Positions 17,514-26,424 of a DNA stretch of 64,000 bases are shown piece by piece. Source of the stretch: Microbacterium sp. JZ31 (GTDB lineage Bacteria > Actinomycetota > Actinomycetes > Actinomycetales > Microbacteriaceae). The position numbers and the translations under genes were made by a program. The DNA lies in contig NZ_CP017661.1 of the NCBI RefSeq assembly GCF_016805985.1, positions 1,178,001-1,242,000 on the forward strand, read 5' to 3'. Within the stretch, counting starts at the first letter, position 1; every line of letters starts with the position of its first letter. Under the pieces are notes generated by a model. The model was not told the origin of the DNA. It searched no databases and worked only from the letters and a program-made list of their open reading frames with translations.

Positions 17514-19024
17514 GACTGGAGCTCCTTCGTGATGGTCGAGGACGCCGAGACGGCGTCGGTGATCGCGGCGTCGACGCCGTGCCGACGGATCGTGTCGATC
17601 AGCTCGCCGACGCGCGCGATGAACGCATCCTGCGCTCCCAGCTCGTCGCCGAACAGGTGCAGCTCGCCGATCACGCGCCGGGCGAGCTCTCGCCCGTCGC
17701 GGGCGGTGGCGGCGAGTCCCGCGAGGCGCTCACGGGCCCCGTCGGTCATCGCCGCGGCGTGCGCGCCGGGGTCGAACCCCGGCAGCGGAGCGAGGCACGA
17801 CAGGTAGCCGGCCACGGTCAGGGCGATGAGGTGCGGCATGGCGCCCTTGCCGAGGGCGAGGAGCGCCGGCTCGGGGATGCGCTGGCGGAGCTTGACCGAG
17901 CCGTCCGTGCCGACCTGGCTCGTGCGGTGCCCGAGAGCGCTGTTCGCCCACCGCTCGAAGAGCTCGCTCTCGTACGCGCGGATGTCGACACCGGACGGGA
18001 CCTCGATCGAGGGCTCGTACTCATCGCGCAGGACTGCGCGCGCGGCGTTCTCGATGGCGTCCAGCCCGATCGCGTCGGGGATCGTGCCGACGCCGCGCAG
18101 CGCGCCGAGGTAGGCGATCAGGGAGTGGGTGCCGTTCAGCAGGCGCACCTTCATCTGCTCGTAGCGGCCGACCTCGTCCGTGAAGACCGCGCCGCCGGCC
18201 TCCCACGCCGGACGCCCTCCGGCGAAGCGGTCCTCGATCGCCCACATCGTGAACGGCTCGGCCGGAACGGGGACGTCGTCGCGCGCCTCGAGCAGCGCGC
18301 TCACTCGGGAGCGCAGCTCGGTCGTCGTCGCGGGCACGATCCGGTCGACCATGCTCGAGGGGAACGAGACGGACCGATCGAGGAAGGCGAGCGCCTCCGC
18401 GCCCTCCGAGCCGGGGAGTTCGTGCAGGAACTCGCGCACGAGCTTCTCGGTGTGCGCGCCGTTGGAGGCGAGGTTGTCGCAGCTGAGCACGGCGATCGGA
18501 GTGCCTCCCGCTGCCGCGCGCGCCTGGAGGCCGCGGGCGAGCTGGCCGACCGTCGAACGTGCGGGGCCGCCGTGAAGGTCCGCGCGCACCGTGGCGTCGT
18601 CCAGGTCGAGGCGCTGCGTCGCGGGGGAGTAGCTGTACCCGTTCTCCGTGACCGTGAGGGTCACGATGCGGATGGCCGGGTCGGCGATCTGCGCGATGAC
18701 GCGCTCCGGCTGGTCGGCGCCCACGAACGCGTCGGTGTGCACGCCGGGGATGGCGAGCGACGTGCTGCCGGGAGCGATGGTCGCCACCGAGTACAGGAAG
18801 TCCTGCGCGTGCAGGGCCTCGACGATGGAGCGGGAGCGCGAGGCGACGCCGACGATGCCCCAATCGCCGCCGTCGGCCGCGAGGGCCGCCGCTGTGTAGA
18901 CCGCCTGGTGCGCGCGGTGGAAGCTCCCGAGCCCGAGGTGCAGGATGCCCGCGCCGGTGGGGGTGACCAGCGGCGCCGCTGTCGCCGGGGTGCTGCGGCG
19001 CAGGACCGGTGCTCCGATGCTCAC
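17510..19024 (-). CDS. uxuB: D-mannonate oxidoreductase (fructuronate reductase, mannitol dehydrogenase family)
   Basis: NAD-dependent polyol/uronate reductase, D-fructuronate to D-mannonate. LHLGLGSFHRAHQAVY is the dinucleotide motif; SCDNLASNG, FPSSMVDRIVP and KVRLLNGTHS are family signatures, including the catalytic lysine region. 504 residues is normal. First gene of the operon, with GTG start and GAAGGAG 7 nt upstream. Transcribed from a promoter that carries a palindromic operator, divergent from the LacI regulator. Confidence 0.9.
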   Translation of the reverse strand: MSIGAPVLRRSTPATAAPLVTPTGAGILHLGLGSFHRAHQAVYTAAALAADGGDWGIVGVASRSRSIVEALHAQDFLYSVATIAPGSTSLAIPGVHTDAFVGADQPERVIAQIADPAIRIVTLTVTENGYSYSPATQRLDLDDATVRADLHGGPARSTVGQLARGLQARAAAGGTPIAVLSCDNLASNGAHTEKLVREFLHELPGSEGAEALAFLDRSVSFPSSMVDRIVPATTTELRSRVSALLEARDDVPVPAEPFTMWAIEDRFAGGRPAWEAGGAVFTDEVGRYEQMKVRLLNGTHSLIAYLGALRGVGTIPDAIGLDAIENAARAVLRDEYEPSIEVPSGVDIRAYESELFERWANSALGHRTSQVGTDGSVKLRQRIPEPALLALGKGAMPHLIALTVAGYLSCLAPLPGFDPGAHAAAMTDGARERLAGLAATARDGRELARRVIGELHLFGDELGAQDAFIARVGELIDTIRRHGVDAAITDAVSASSTITKELQS

Positions 19025-19088
19025 GCGGTGGCTCCTTCGCTCTGGCCTCGCACCACGCGGGTGATCGGCGATGATCGTCGTGAAAGAC

Positions 19089-19117
19089 AGTGTGTATTAG
19101 TTGTACAAACTTGTCAA
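19089..19117 (-). promoter_or_regulatory. Promoter and operator of the uxuB operon
   Basis: On the minus strand: -35 TTGACA (complement 19112-19117), a 17-bp spacer and a weak -10 CACACT. A perfect palindrome TTGTACAA (19101-19108) sits inside the spacer, the classic place for a repressor to block RNA polymerase. The LacI protein encoded next door is the obvious candidate. Confidence 0.65.
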
Positions 19118-19120
19118 TCC

Positions 19121-19149
19121 TTTTGCAGTGAGGCGACGGACCATAGGAT
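19121..19149 (+). promoter_or_regulatory. Promoter of the lacI-type gene
   Basis: -35 TTTTGC (19121-19126), 17-bp spacer, -10 TAGGAT (19144-19149), 22 bp before the ATG. It starts 12 bp from the TTGTACAA palindrome, so the regulator probably also controls itself. Confidence 0.5.
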
Positions 19150-19171
19150 TGTGCGAAACCGGGAGGTGGGG

Positions 19172-20134
19172 ATGGCGGCGACGCTGACGGATGTGGCACG
19201 GCGTGCGGGAGTGTCCATCGCGACCGCATCGCGCGCGTTCGGAGAGCCGGATCGCCTCGCGCCGCACACGCTCGGCCGTGTGCTGGAGGCCGCCGACGAG
19301 CTCGGGTATCAGACGCCGCAGTCGGCCTCCGCAACGCGCACGTTCGGAGTCGTCGTGCCCGACGTCTCCAATCCGGTCTACGCCACGCTGCTCAAGGCGA
19401 TCCAGGGGCAGGCGTGGCACGGGCGGCACCGCATCGTGCTGTTCGACGCGGACGAGGACCTCCGACGCGAGCGCGAGCAGATCGAGCAGGCCCGCAAGCT
19501 GGACGGGATGCTGCTGTGCTCGCCTCGTCTCCCCGACGCGGAGGTCCTCGGGCTCGTCGGCGGCACCCCGTGCGTCATCGTCAACAGGCAGATCGACGGC
19601 GCCCCGTGCGTCCTGATGGACACCGAGCACGGCCCCGCGCAGGCGATCGAGCACCTCGCGGCCCTCGGCCACACCCACATCGCCTACGCGGCGGGGCCCA
19701 GGGGCTCCTGGGCCGACGTGCGCCGGGCGGACACCGTCGCACGCGCCTGCGAGCGCCACGGCATCCGCCTCACTGGACTGAGCCACCATGCCGCCTCGAT
19801 CCAGGGCGGCCGCGCCGCCGCGGCACCGGCCCTGGCGAGCGGGGCGACCGCCGTCGTCGCCTACAACGATCTCGTGGCCCTCGGTCTCGAGGCGGGGCTG
19901 CTCGAGCTCGGAAGACGCTGTCCCACGGACATCAGCATCGTGGGCATCGACGACATCGACCTCGCGGGCGCGGTCACTCCCGCGCTCACGACCGTGCGCA
20001 TGCCGATCGAGCGCAGCGGCGCGCTCGCGGTCGACCTCCTGCTGCAGGCGATGTCCGGCACCGCGATCGACGACGTCGTCTCGCTCGGCTCGCAGCTGAT
20101 CGTGCGCGCCTCGACGGCGGCTCCGGCCGCCTGA
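19172..20134 (+). CDS. LacI-family regulator of the sugar-acid operon
   Basis: 320 residues: a helix-turn-helix and hinge at the N-terminus (TLTDVARRAGVSIATASRAFG) followed by a periplasmic-binding-protein-like effector domain (VVPDVSNPVY; VVAYNDLVALG; GIDDID). The ATG at 19172 is chosen for GGGAGG 5 nt upstream. Divergent from the uxuB operon and overlapping none of it, it is expected to repress that operon through TTGTACAA until an intermediate such as KDG or the sugar acid binds. Confidence 0.9.
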   Translation: MAATLTDVARRAGVSIATASRAFGEPDRLAPHTLGRVLEAADELGYQTPQSASATRTFGVVVPDVSNPVYATLLKAIQGQAWHGRHRIVLFDADEDLRREREQIEQARKLDGMLLCSPRLPDAEVLGLVGGTPCVIVNRQIDGAPCVLMDTEHGPAQAIEHLAALGHTHIAYAAGPRGSWADVRRADTVARACERHGIRLTGLSHHAASIQGGRAAAAPALASGATAVVAYNDLVALGLEAGLLELGRRCPTDISIVGIDDIDLAGAVTPALTTVRMPIERSGALAVDLLLQAMSGTAIDDVVSLGSQLIVRASTAAPAA

Positions 20135-20152
20135 GTGATCCGCGTATGGTGG

Positions 20153-21361
20153 CTAGGCGGCAGAGCTGCCCGCGGCGGTCGCGATCGCTGAGCGGAATGC
20201 AGCGATTGCCGCGCCGCGTGCCCAGTCGATGAACGTGTGGTGCTGCAGGACGAGCCGGCAGTGGGCGGCCGCGCCGAAGGCGTGTGCCGCGAACTCCTCG
20301 CGGATGCGCCGCTCGTAGAGGTCGTACGCCGTGACGCCCTCGCCCGCGAGCACGACGACCTCGGGGCCGACGAGATTCACGGTCGCAGCCAGAGCCGCGC
20401 CGATGGCGGTGCCCGCGCGATCGAACGCCTCCACGGCGCCCGCGTCGCCCTCGTGCGCGAGGCGGATCGCGTCCTCCAGGCTGAGGTCCGCGTCGCCGTG
20501 CGCGGCGCGGACGGCGTCCCGGATGGCGCTCGACGATGCCACGGCCTCCACGCAGCCCCGTCGCCCGCAGACGCACAGGGCGTCCGGTGACGCGAGGGGG
20601 AGATGACCGATCTCTCCGGCGACGCCGTGCGAGCCGACGACCACGTCGCCGTTGACGTAGATGCCGCAGCCGATGCCCGCGCCGATCGTGACGATCGCGA
20701 AGCTGGCGGCCTCGGCGCCGACGCCGAACCACTGCTCGGCCTTGGCGAGCGCGCGCACGTCGTTCTCGATGACCACCGGCAGGTCGATGTGCGTCCCGAC
20801 CTGCGCGCCGAGCGGCACCTGCGACCAGCCCATCAGCGGTGAGTGCCGGACGACGCCGGTGTCGGTGTCGATGTCGCCCGAGACCGACACGCCCAGGCCG
20901 GCGAGCCGATCCGCCGCGTCTCCCAGCTCGTCGATGAGCTCGCGGGCGCACTCCGCGATCGCCGCGGTGACGGTGGATGGATCGTGCTCGGCGAGCGGGC
21001 GCCGCGTGGAGGCGAGCACCTCGTTGCCGAGGCTGACCGTCGTCGCCACGACCTCGTCCGCGTTGACCTTCACGCCGAGCGCGAGCATCGAGTGCGGGAC
21101 GACGCTGAGCGGGTAGACCGGCCGGCCCGGCGCCGAGTGCTCGGCGTGCTCGCCGACATTCACGAAGCCGTCGCGGATCAGCGGGCTCACGGTCTTGGTG
21201 ACCTTCGCGGGAGACAGGCCCGTGATGCGTCCGATCTCAATTCGACTGATCGGACCATGCGTGATGATCCGCGTGAAGATCTCCGCGGACGTCGCTGTCC
21301 GCAGCTCGGGGAGCATGCCCCGCTTGTCGTCGGGCGTCAGAACCGGTGACGCAGCGCTCAT
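20153..21361 (-). CDS. ROK-family transcriptional regulator
   Basis: 402 residues: N-terminal winged helix (TRIITHGPISRIEIGRITGLS) and a ROK sugar-binding/kinase-like domain with ENDVRALA and the zinc motif GEIGHL-x(8)-C-x-C-GRRGC-E. The DNA-binding domain makes it a regulator, not a glucokinase. Start chosen for AAGGAG close upstream; a weak -10 TACCAT lies at complement 21416-21421. It diverges from the sugar ABC importer, so it is the prime candidate to control that transporter and the glycoside hydrolases. Confidence 0.9.
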   Translation of the reverse strand: MSAASPVLTPDDKRGMLPELRTATSAEIFTRIITHGPISRIEIGRITGLSPAKVTKTVSPLIRDGFVNVGEHAEHSAPGRPVYPLSVVPHSMLALGVKVNADEVVATTVSLGNEVLASTRRPLAEHDPSTVTAAIAECARELIDELGDAADRLAGLGVSVSGDIDTDTGVVRHSPLMGWSQVPLGAQVGTHIDLPVVIENDVRALAKAEQWFGVGAEAASFAIVTIGAGIGCGIYVNGDVVVGSHGVAGEIGHLPLASPDALCVCGRRGCVEAVASSSAIRDAVRAAHGDADLSLEDAIRLAHEGDAGAVEAFDRAGTAIGAALAATVNLVGPEVVVLAGEGVTAYDLYERRIREEFAAHAFGAAAHCRLVLQHHTFIDWARGAAIAAFRSAIATAAGSSAA

Positions 21362-21694
21362 GAGACTCCTTGATGGGGGTCGGCAGCGGTCACGCAGGAC
21401 GATCGCGCTGGTCCGATGGTACTGACGGGCGGGAAGAGGCGGGGCATCTCGCGAAGCGGGCCGCCGCGATGGGAGCGAGCGTCGCGGGTGACGAGGTCGG
21501 ACGAGCTCCGCGTGGGCCGGCGAGGGCGGGCGCGCGGAACGGCCCGGTCCGCGGTGCGGGTGCGGAGTGGGGGGTGGTCGCATGTGCTCCTTCGCGGTGG
21601 CGTACGGCTCTCGGTGGGAGGGTCGGAGGACGGTGGCGTACTGCGCGCCGATGGGTTAATGTTACGCCGTCAATTAATTCGCGAGGAGGCGAAG
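21362..21694. promoter_or_regulatory. Intergenic control region between ROK regulator and ABC importer
   Basis: No gene is seen. At 21657-21681 a block with -10-like TAATGT (21657-21662) and GTCAATTAATTCG matches the block at 28921-28945 at 18 of 25 positions, at a similar distance from the start codon (38 versus 41 bp). AATTAATT inside it is palindromic. The remaining 290 bp or so are plain GC-rich sequence. Confidence 0.55.
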
Positions 21695-22684
21695 ATGACA
21701 ACTGTCGAGGAGGCGCCCGCCGTCCGGGTGTCCCGCAGACCTGCGGCGTCGGCCCAGCCGCGCCCGGTCCGCACGAAGCGGGGCAAGGCGTGGCGCAGCA
21801 TGCGCCGGCACTGGCAGCTGTACCTGCTGCTAGCGGTGCCCGTCGTGTGGTTCATCGTCTTCCGCTACGTCCCCATGGCGAACGCCGTCATCGCGTTCAA
21901 GGACTACAGCCCGGTGCTGGGCGTCTGGGGCAGCCCGTGGGTCGGGTTCACGCACTTCGAGAACCTGTTCTCGAACCCGGTCTTCCCGCGGCTCATCGGC
22001 AACACGTTCCTGCTGGCGGGATACACGCTGCTGGCGAGCTTCCCGCTGCCCATCATCCTCGCGCTGCTGCTCAACGAGGTGCGGCTGCGGTTCTTCAAGC
22101 GCACCGTGCAGATGGTCACGTATGCGCCGTACTTCATCTCGACCGTCGTGATCGTCTCGATGACGATCCTGGTCCTCGCGCCCCGCGCGGGCATCCTCGG
22201 CAGGACGTTCAGCGCCTTCGGGATGGGGCAGGTCGACCTGCTCGGCGACGCGGACTTCTTCCGGCACATCTACGTCGCGACCGACCTTTGGACCACGACC
22301 GGCTACTCCGCCGTGATCTATCTCGCCGCGCTCGCATCGGTCGATGTGTCGCTCTATGAGGCGGCGAAGATCGACGGCGCCTCACGGCTGCAGAAGATCC
22401 GCAACGTCGACATCCCGTCGATCATGCCGACCGCGATGATCATCCTCATCCTCGGTGTCGGCAACATCATGGCGATCGGCTTCGAGAAGGCGTTCCTGCT
22501 GCAGAACCAGCTGAACCTCTCCACCGCGGAGATCATCGCCACGTACGTCTACAAGACGGGCATCCTCAACGCGAACTTCAGCTTCGGCGCCGCGGTCGGG
22601 CTGTTCAACGCCGTGGTCAATCTGGTGCTGCTGCTCGTGGTGAACGCGGTGGCCAAGCGAGTGACGGGGAGCGGGCTGTGGTGA
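21695..22684 (+). CDS. Carbohydrate ABC transporter permease (LplB type)
   Basis: 329 residues with six membrane helices. The EAA loop that docks the ATPase reads YEAAKIDGASRLQKIRNVDIP. The FRYVPMANAVIAFKDY segment is typical of LplB-type permeases for oligosaccharides. ATG at 21695 has GGAGG 6 nt upstream. First gene of a three-gene importer operon (permease, permease, binding protein). No ATPase gene is in the window, so a shared MsiK-like ATPase is expected. Confidence 0.92.
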   Translation: MTTVEEAPAVRVSRRPAASAQPRPVRTKRGKAWRSMRRHWQLYLLLAVPVVWFIVFRYVPMANAVIAFKDYSPVLGVWGSPWVGFTHFENLFSNPVFPRLIGNTFLLAGYTLLASFPLPIILALLLNEVRLRFFKRTVQMVTYAPYFISTVVIVSMTILVLAPRAGILGRTFSAFGMGQVDLLGDADFFRHIYVATDLWTTTGYSAVIYLAALASVDVSLYEAAKIDGASRLQKIRNVDIPSIMPTAMIILILGVGNIMAIGFEKAFLLQNQLNLSTAEIIATYVYKTGILNANFSFGAAVGLFNAVVNLVLLLVVNAVAKRVTGSGLW

Positions 22685-23670
22685 GCGCACTCGACGAGCG
22701 GCGGATGAACGCCACCGAGCTGATCGTCACGAGCGAGGCGCGGGGCCGTCGCGGGCGGTGGCCATGGCGGCGCCCGAGCTCGCGCGGGGTCAAGGTCAAG
22801 GAGACGCGGGCGGATCGCATCTTCGTCGTGTGCGCGTACATCCTGCTGACGGTGTTCCTGCTCGTGGTGTTGTTGCCGCTGCTCAACATCGTCGCGAGCT
22901 CGTTCTCCAGCCCCTCGGCCGTCGCCTCCGGGCGCGTGCTGTTCTGGCCCGTCGACTTCACGCTGCGCGGCTATGAACTGGCGCTCGAAAACCCCGGCAT
23001 CGTCCGCGGCTTCGCGAACTCCCTGTTCTACACGATCGTCGGCACCTCGATCAGCGTGGCCGGGACGATCGCCATCGCCTACCCGCTGTCTCGCACCCAC
23101 TTGTTCGGACGCAAGGTGCTCACGGGCGGCGTGGTGTTCACCATGTTGTTCTCGGGCGGCGTGATCCCGATGTACCTCGTCGTCCAGTCCCTCGGCATGC
23201 TCGACACCCGATGGGCGATGCTGGTACCCAACGCGATCGGCGTGTGGCAGGTCATCATCGCGATGGTGTTCTTCCGCTCCTCGGTGCCGGAGGAGCTACA
23301 CGAGGCCGCGCAGCTGGACGGCGCGAGCGAGCTGCGCATCCTGTGGAAGATCGTGCTGCCGCTGGCGAAGCCGCTCATCGCGGTGATCGCGCTGATGTAC
23401 GCCATCGGCCAGTGGAACTCGTACTTCGATGCGCTGCTGTACCTGCGCGACGCCGATCTGCAGCCGCTGCAGCTCGTGCTGCGCGGCCTGCTCATCCTGA
23501 ACGACCAGGGCAGCGCCGCCGATCTCGCCACGCAGCTCGAGCGGCGGGAGATCCGCGATCTGCTGCGCTACTCGACGGTCGTGATCGCGACCGTCCCGAT
23601 GATGATCGTCTACCCGTTCATCGCCAAGCACTTCACCAAGGGGATGATGATCGGCGCCGTCAAGGGCTGA
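22678..23670 (+). CDS. Carbohydrate ABC transporter permease (YtcP type)
   Basis: 330 residues, six helices after a basic N-terminal tail, with the EAA loop HEAAQLDGASELRILWKIVLP. GTG at 22678 overlaps the end of the first permease gene by 7 bp with GGAG at a 6-nt spacing; a second GTG three bases on is possible. It forms the heterodimeric channel with the upstream permease. Confidence 0.92.
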   Translation: MVSALDERRMNATELIVTSEARGRRGRWPWRRPSSRGVKVKETRADRIFVVCAYILLTVFLLVVLLPLLNIVASSFSSPSAVASGRVLFWPVDFTLRGYELALENPGIVRGFANSLFYTIVGTSISVAGTIAIAYPLSRTHLFGRKVLTGGVVFTMLFSGGVIPMYLVVQSLGMLDTRWAMLVPNAIGVWQVIIAMVFFRSSVPEELHEAAQLDGASELRILWKIVLPLAKPLIAVIALMYAIGQWNSYFDALLYLRDADLQPLQLVLRGLLILNDQGSAADLATQLERREIRDLLRYSTVVIATVPMMIVYPFIAKHFTKGMMIGAVKG

Positions 23671-23717
23671 TCCGGATCCGCTCATTCCCACCCCACCACC
23701 GAGAGAGAGACCCAGCA

Positions 23718-25349
23718 ATGAAGCGCAGTGTTCTCCGGATCGCGATCGCGGCCTCCGCGATCGCGGCCACCACCCTGACGATGTCGGCGTGCGCGCCCGG
23801 CGCGCCGGCGGACGACGGCACGTTCACCGTGTTCGCGCCCCAGGGCACCAACGGCACGCTCGAGGACAACGTGTTCTCGAAGGCCATGGAGGAGAAGTTC
23901 GACATCGACTTCTCCTGGCAGACCACCACCTACGACGGAGCCGTCGCGAACGAGGCGCGGCAGATCTCGCTCGCGAGCGGTGACTACCCGGACGCCTACT
24001 TCCTCGTGCCGTGGGTCGACGGCTTCACCCGCAACGAGGTGCTGAAGTACGGCAAGCAGGGCGTGCTGCTGCCGCTCGAGACCCTGATCGAGGAGCACGC
24101 GCCGAACCTCATGGCGCGCTTCGAGGAGAAGCCGGAGTGGCGGCAGTCGATGACCGCCCCCGACGGTCACATCTACGCCATCACGCAGTGGAGCGAGTGC
24201 TTCCACTGCAGCTTCCAGCGCAAGCTGTGGATGAACTCCGACTGGCTCGACAACCTCGGACTCGAGCAGCCGACCACCACGGATGAGCTCGTCGCCGTGC
24301 TGCGCGCGTTCAAGAACGACGATCCGAACGGCAACGGCAAGGCCGACGAGATCCCGCTCAGCGGGCACAACAACGAGTCGGTCATCGACTACTTCATGAA
24401 CGCCTTCACCTACGCGCCGATCTCGGGCGGCAACCGCCCGGCGCCGCTCGTGCTCGAGGACGGCCAGGTCGCACTGGCGGCCCAGTCCGACAAGTGGCGC
24501 GAGGGGCTCGCGTTCATGCGCTCGCTCGCGGAGGAGGGTTTGCTCGACACCGCCGCCTTCACGCAGAACGGCGACGCGCTGCGCGCGCTCGGCGACAACG
24601 CGGGCGACGTGATCCTCGGCTCGGCGGCTGTGCTGCACCCCTACGAGATCACGACCGCGCCGGCGGAGGACGGCCGCGACACCGCGTACGACGCGGTCGC
24701 CCCGATCGCGGGACCCGACGGGACGCGCCTGGCGACGTGGATGTCGCCCGTGAACCCGGTGGGCATGTTCGCGCTGACGAACAAGTCCAGCGAGGAGGAG
24801 CGCATCAAGGCGATCGAGCTGATCGACTACCTCGTCACCGACGAGGGCAACCGCCTCGGCGCCATGGGCCCCGAGGGCGAGGCGTGGGTGCCCGCCGAGT
24901 CCGGCGACGTGGCGCTCGACCCCGAGCTGGAGCCGACGTTCAAGCCGCTCACGTACGACGAGGGGTCGAACGCGTCGTGGCGCTCGATGGGCCAGTACTG
25001 GGACTCGCTGGAGTACCGCAACGCCCAGGTCTTCCCTGAGGACATCTACTCGACGGACGGGTACGAGCGCCGCCTCCTGCAGGCAACGCAGCTGTACGAG
25101 CCCGCCGCGCCGGGCGAGGACGTCCTCTTTCCGGTCGAGAAGCTCTGGCCGGACCCCGAGACGTCCGCCGAGGTCGCGGAGCTGCAGACGAACATCGCCA
25201 CCTACGTCTCGCAGGCGCAGGCCGAGTTCGTCACGGGCCAGCGCGACATCGCGGACGACGGGGCATGGGACGCGTACCGCTCCGATCTGGAGGGCCTCGG
25301 CCTGCCCCGCTACCTGGAGCTCATGCAGGCAGGGTACGACGCCCTGTGA
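23718..25349 (+). CDS. Extracellular sugar-binding lipoprotein of the ABC importer
   Basis: 543 residues. Signal peptide with lipobox TMSAC at about residue 20, then a family-1 solute-binding fold of LplA size (large for oligosaccharides). The DPNGNGKADEIP segment is a calcium-binding-like loop common in this group. It captures oligosaccharides outside the membrane and delivers them to the two permeases. ATG at 23718 follows a GAGAGAGAGA purine run. Substrate is unknown; context suggests galactose-, fucose- and mannose-containing oligosaccharides. Confidence 0.92.
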   Translation: MKRSVLRIAIAASAIAATTLTMSACAPGAPADDGTFTVFAPQGTNGTLEDNVFSKAMEEKFDIDFSWQTTTYDGAVANEARQISLASGDYPDAYFLVPWVDGFTRNEVLKYGKQGVLLPLETLIEEHAPNLMARFEEKPEWRQSMTAPDGHIYAITQWSECFHCSFQRKLWMNSDWLDNLGLEQPTTTDELVAVLRAFKNDDPNGNGKADEIPLSGHNNESVIDYFMNAFTYAPISGGNRPAPLVLEDGQVALAAQSDKWREGLAFMRSLAEEGLLDTAAFTQNGDALRALGDNAGDVILGSAAVLHPYEITTAPAEDGRDTAYDAVAPIAGPDGTRLATWMSPVNPVGMFALTNKSSEEERIKAIELIDYLVTDEGNRLGAMGPEGEAWVPAESGDVALDPELEPTFKPLTYDEGSNASWRSMGQYWDSLEYRNAQVFPEDIYSTDGYERRLLQATQLYEPAAPGEDVLFPVEKLWPDPETSAEVAELQTNIATYVSQAQAEFVTGQRDIADDGAWDAYRSDLEGLGLPRYLELMQAGYDAL

Positions 25350-25386
25350 CCCGCCCGCTGCGCACCGGATGCCAGCGCGCAGCGGA

Positions 25387-25431
25387 CCACGCGAAAGGCC
25401 CGACGTCCCGGACGTCGGGCCTTTCGCGTGG
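25387..25431. terminator. Bidirectional terminator between importer operon and esterase
   Basis: Perfect 21-bp arms (25387-25407 and 25411-25431) with a 3-nt loop, containing GAAAGGCCCGACGTC. It can serve both converging transcripts. Confidence 0.9.
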
Positions 25432-25470
25432 ACCGGATGAACGACCGCGGCGGGCCGATCCCGCGCGCAG

Positions 25471-26424
25471 TCAGCTGACGGCGCCCAGCACACGACGCAG
25501 CACGGCGAGGGCGCCGAGCCGATCGGCGCTGCCGCCGGCGTCGTGCCCGTTCGAGGGCCACACGGCGATCTCCTTCGCGGCGGCGTACTCGTTGTACGCC
25601 GCGAACGTCGTCGCCGGCGGGGCGATGTCGTCGGCGAGGCCGCAGGAGAACCACGCCGGGGTGTGCGCTACGCGCGCGAAGTTCACGACGTCGAAGTAGC
25701 GCAGCGTGGCGAGCGCCGTCGCGCGGCGTCCGCGGTCGCGCGCGAACAGATCCGAGAGCTCCTGGTACGGGTAGCGGGCGCTCATCGTGAGGGCGCCGGG
25801 CACGTCCGACAGGAACGGCGCCTGTGCGAGCACCGCCGCGACGTCGTCGGCGAGCCAGGCCGCGGCCAGCGCGATGCCGCCGCCCTGGCTGTTGCCGATC
25901 AGCCCGACGCGGGCCGGGTCGACGTCGGGGAGCTGCCGCACCGCGTCGACGGCCAGCGCCGCATCGGTGAAGACGCGCCGGTAGTAGTACGCGTCGGGGC
26001 TCTCGAGGCCGCGTGTGAGGTAGCCCGTCCCGTCGCGCCAGGCGCGGTCCGGCGTGCTCCCGTCGCCCTGACCGCGCGTGTCCATCACGATGTGCGCGTA
26101 TCCCGCGGATGACCACGTCAGGTCGTCGATCGCCTGCCCGCGGCCCGCGCCGTATCCCGTGAAGTGCACGACGGCCGGCAGTCGGCCGTGCCGGTGCCGC
26201 GGCAGCCGCAGCCACGCGTGCACGCGGTCGCCGCCGTAGCCGGAGAACGCGAGATCGAACACGTCGACCGTCTCGAGCGGTGTGTCCACCGGCGTCGCCA
26301 CGGGCTCCTGGGTCGCTCGGCGGGCCTCCGCGAGCGTGCCGCGCCAGAAGGCCGCGAAGTCGTCGGGCGGCGTCTGCGTCGACCGGTAGGCGCGCAGCGC
26401 CGGCTCGCGCGGATCCGCGCTCAC
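25471..26424 (-). CDS. CE7-family acetyl esterase (acetylxylan esterase/cephalosporin-C deacetylase)
   Basis: 317 residues, alpha/beta hydrolase that removes O-acetyl groups from oligosaccharides in the cytoplasm (no signal peptide). Ser nucleophile in GNSQGGG, Asp in GLADDIAPP and His in NGHDAGG form the triad; RGQGDGSTPD is the CE7 oxyanion-region motif. The GTG at 26424 overlaps the GH95 stop as GTGA, so the two are translationally coupled: deacetylation and defucosylation together. Confidence 0.9.
   Translation of the reverse strand: MSADPREPALRAYRSTQTPPDDFAAFWRGTLAEARRATQEPVATPVDTPLETVDVFDLAFSGYGGDRVHAWLRLPRHRHGRLPAVVHFTGYGAGRGQAIDDLTWSSAGYAHIVMDTRGQGDGSTPDRAWRDGTGYLTRGLESPDAYYYRRVFTDAALAVDAVRQLPDVDPARVGLIGNSQGGGIALAAAWLADDVAAVLAQAPFLSDVPGALTMSARYPYQELSDLFARDRGRRATALATLRYFDVVNFARVAHTPAWFSCGLADDIAPPATTFAAYNEYAAAKEIAVWPSNGHDAGGSADRLGALAVLRRVLGAVS

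Noticed and set aside
17579..19171. N-terminal extension of the LacI gene (frame open from 17579)
   Set aside because: Antisense to uxuB; a clear ribosome site and HTH begin at 19172.
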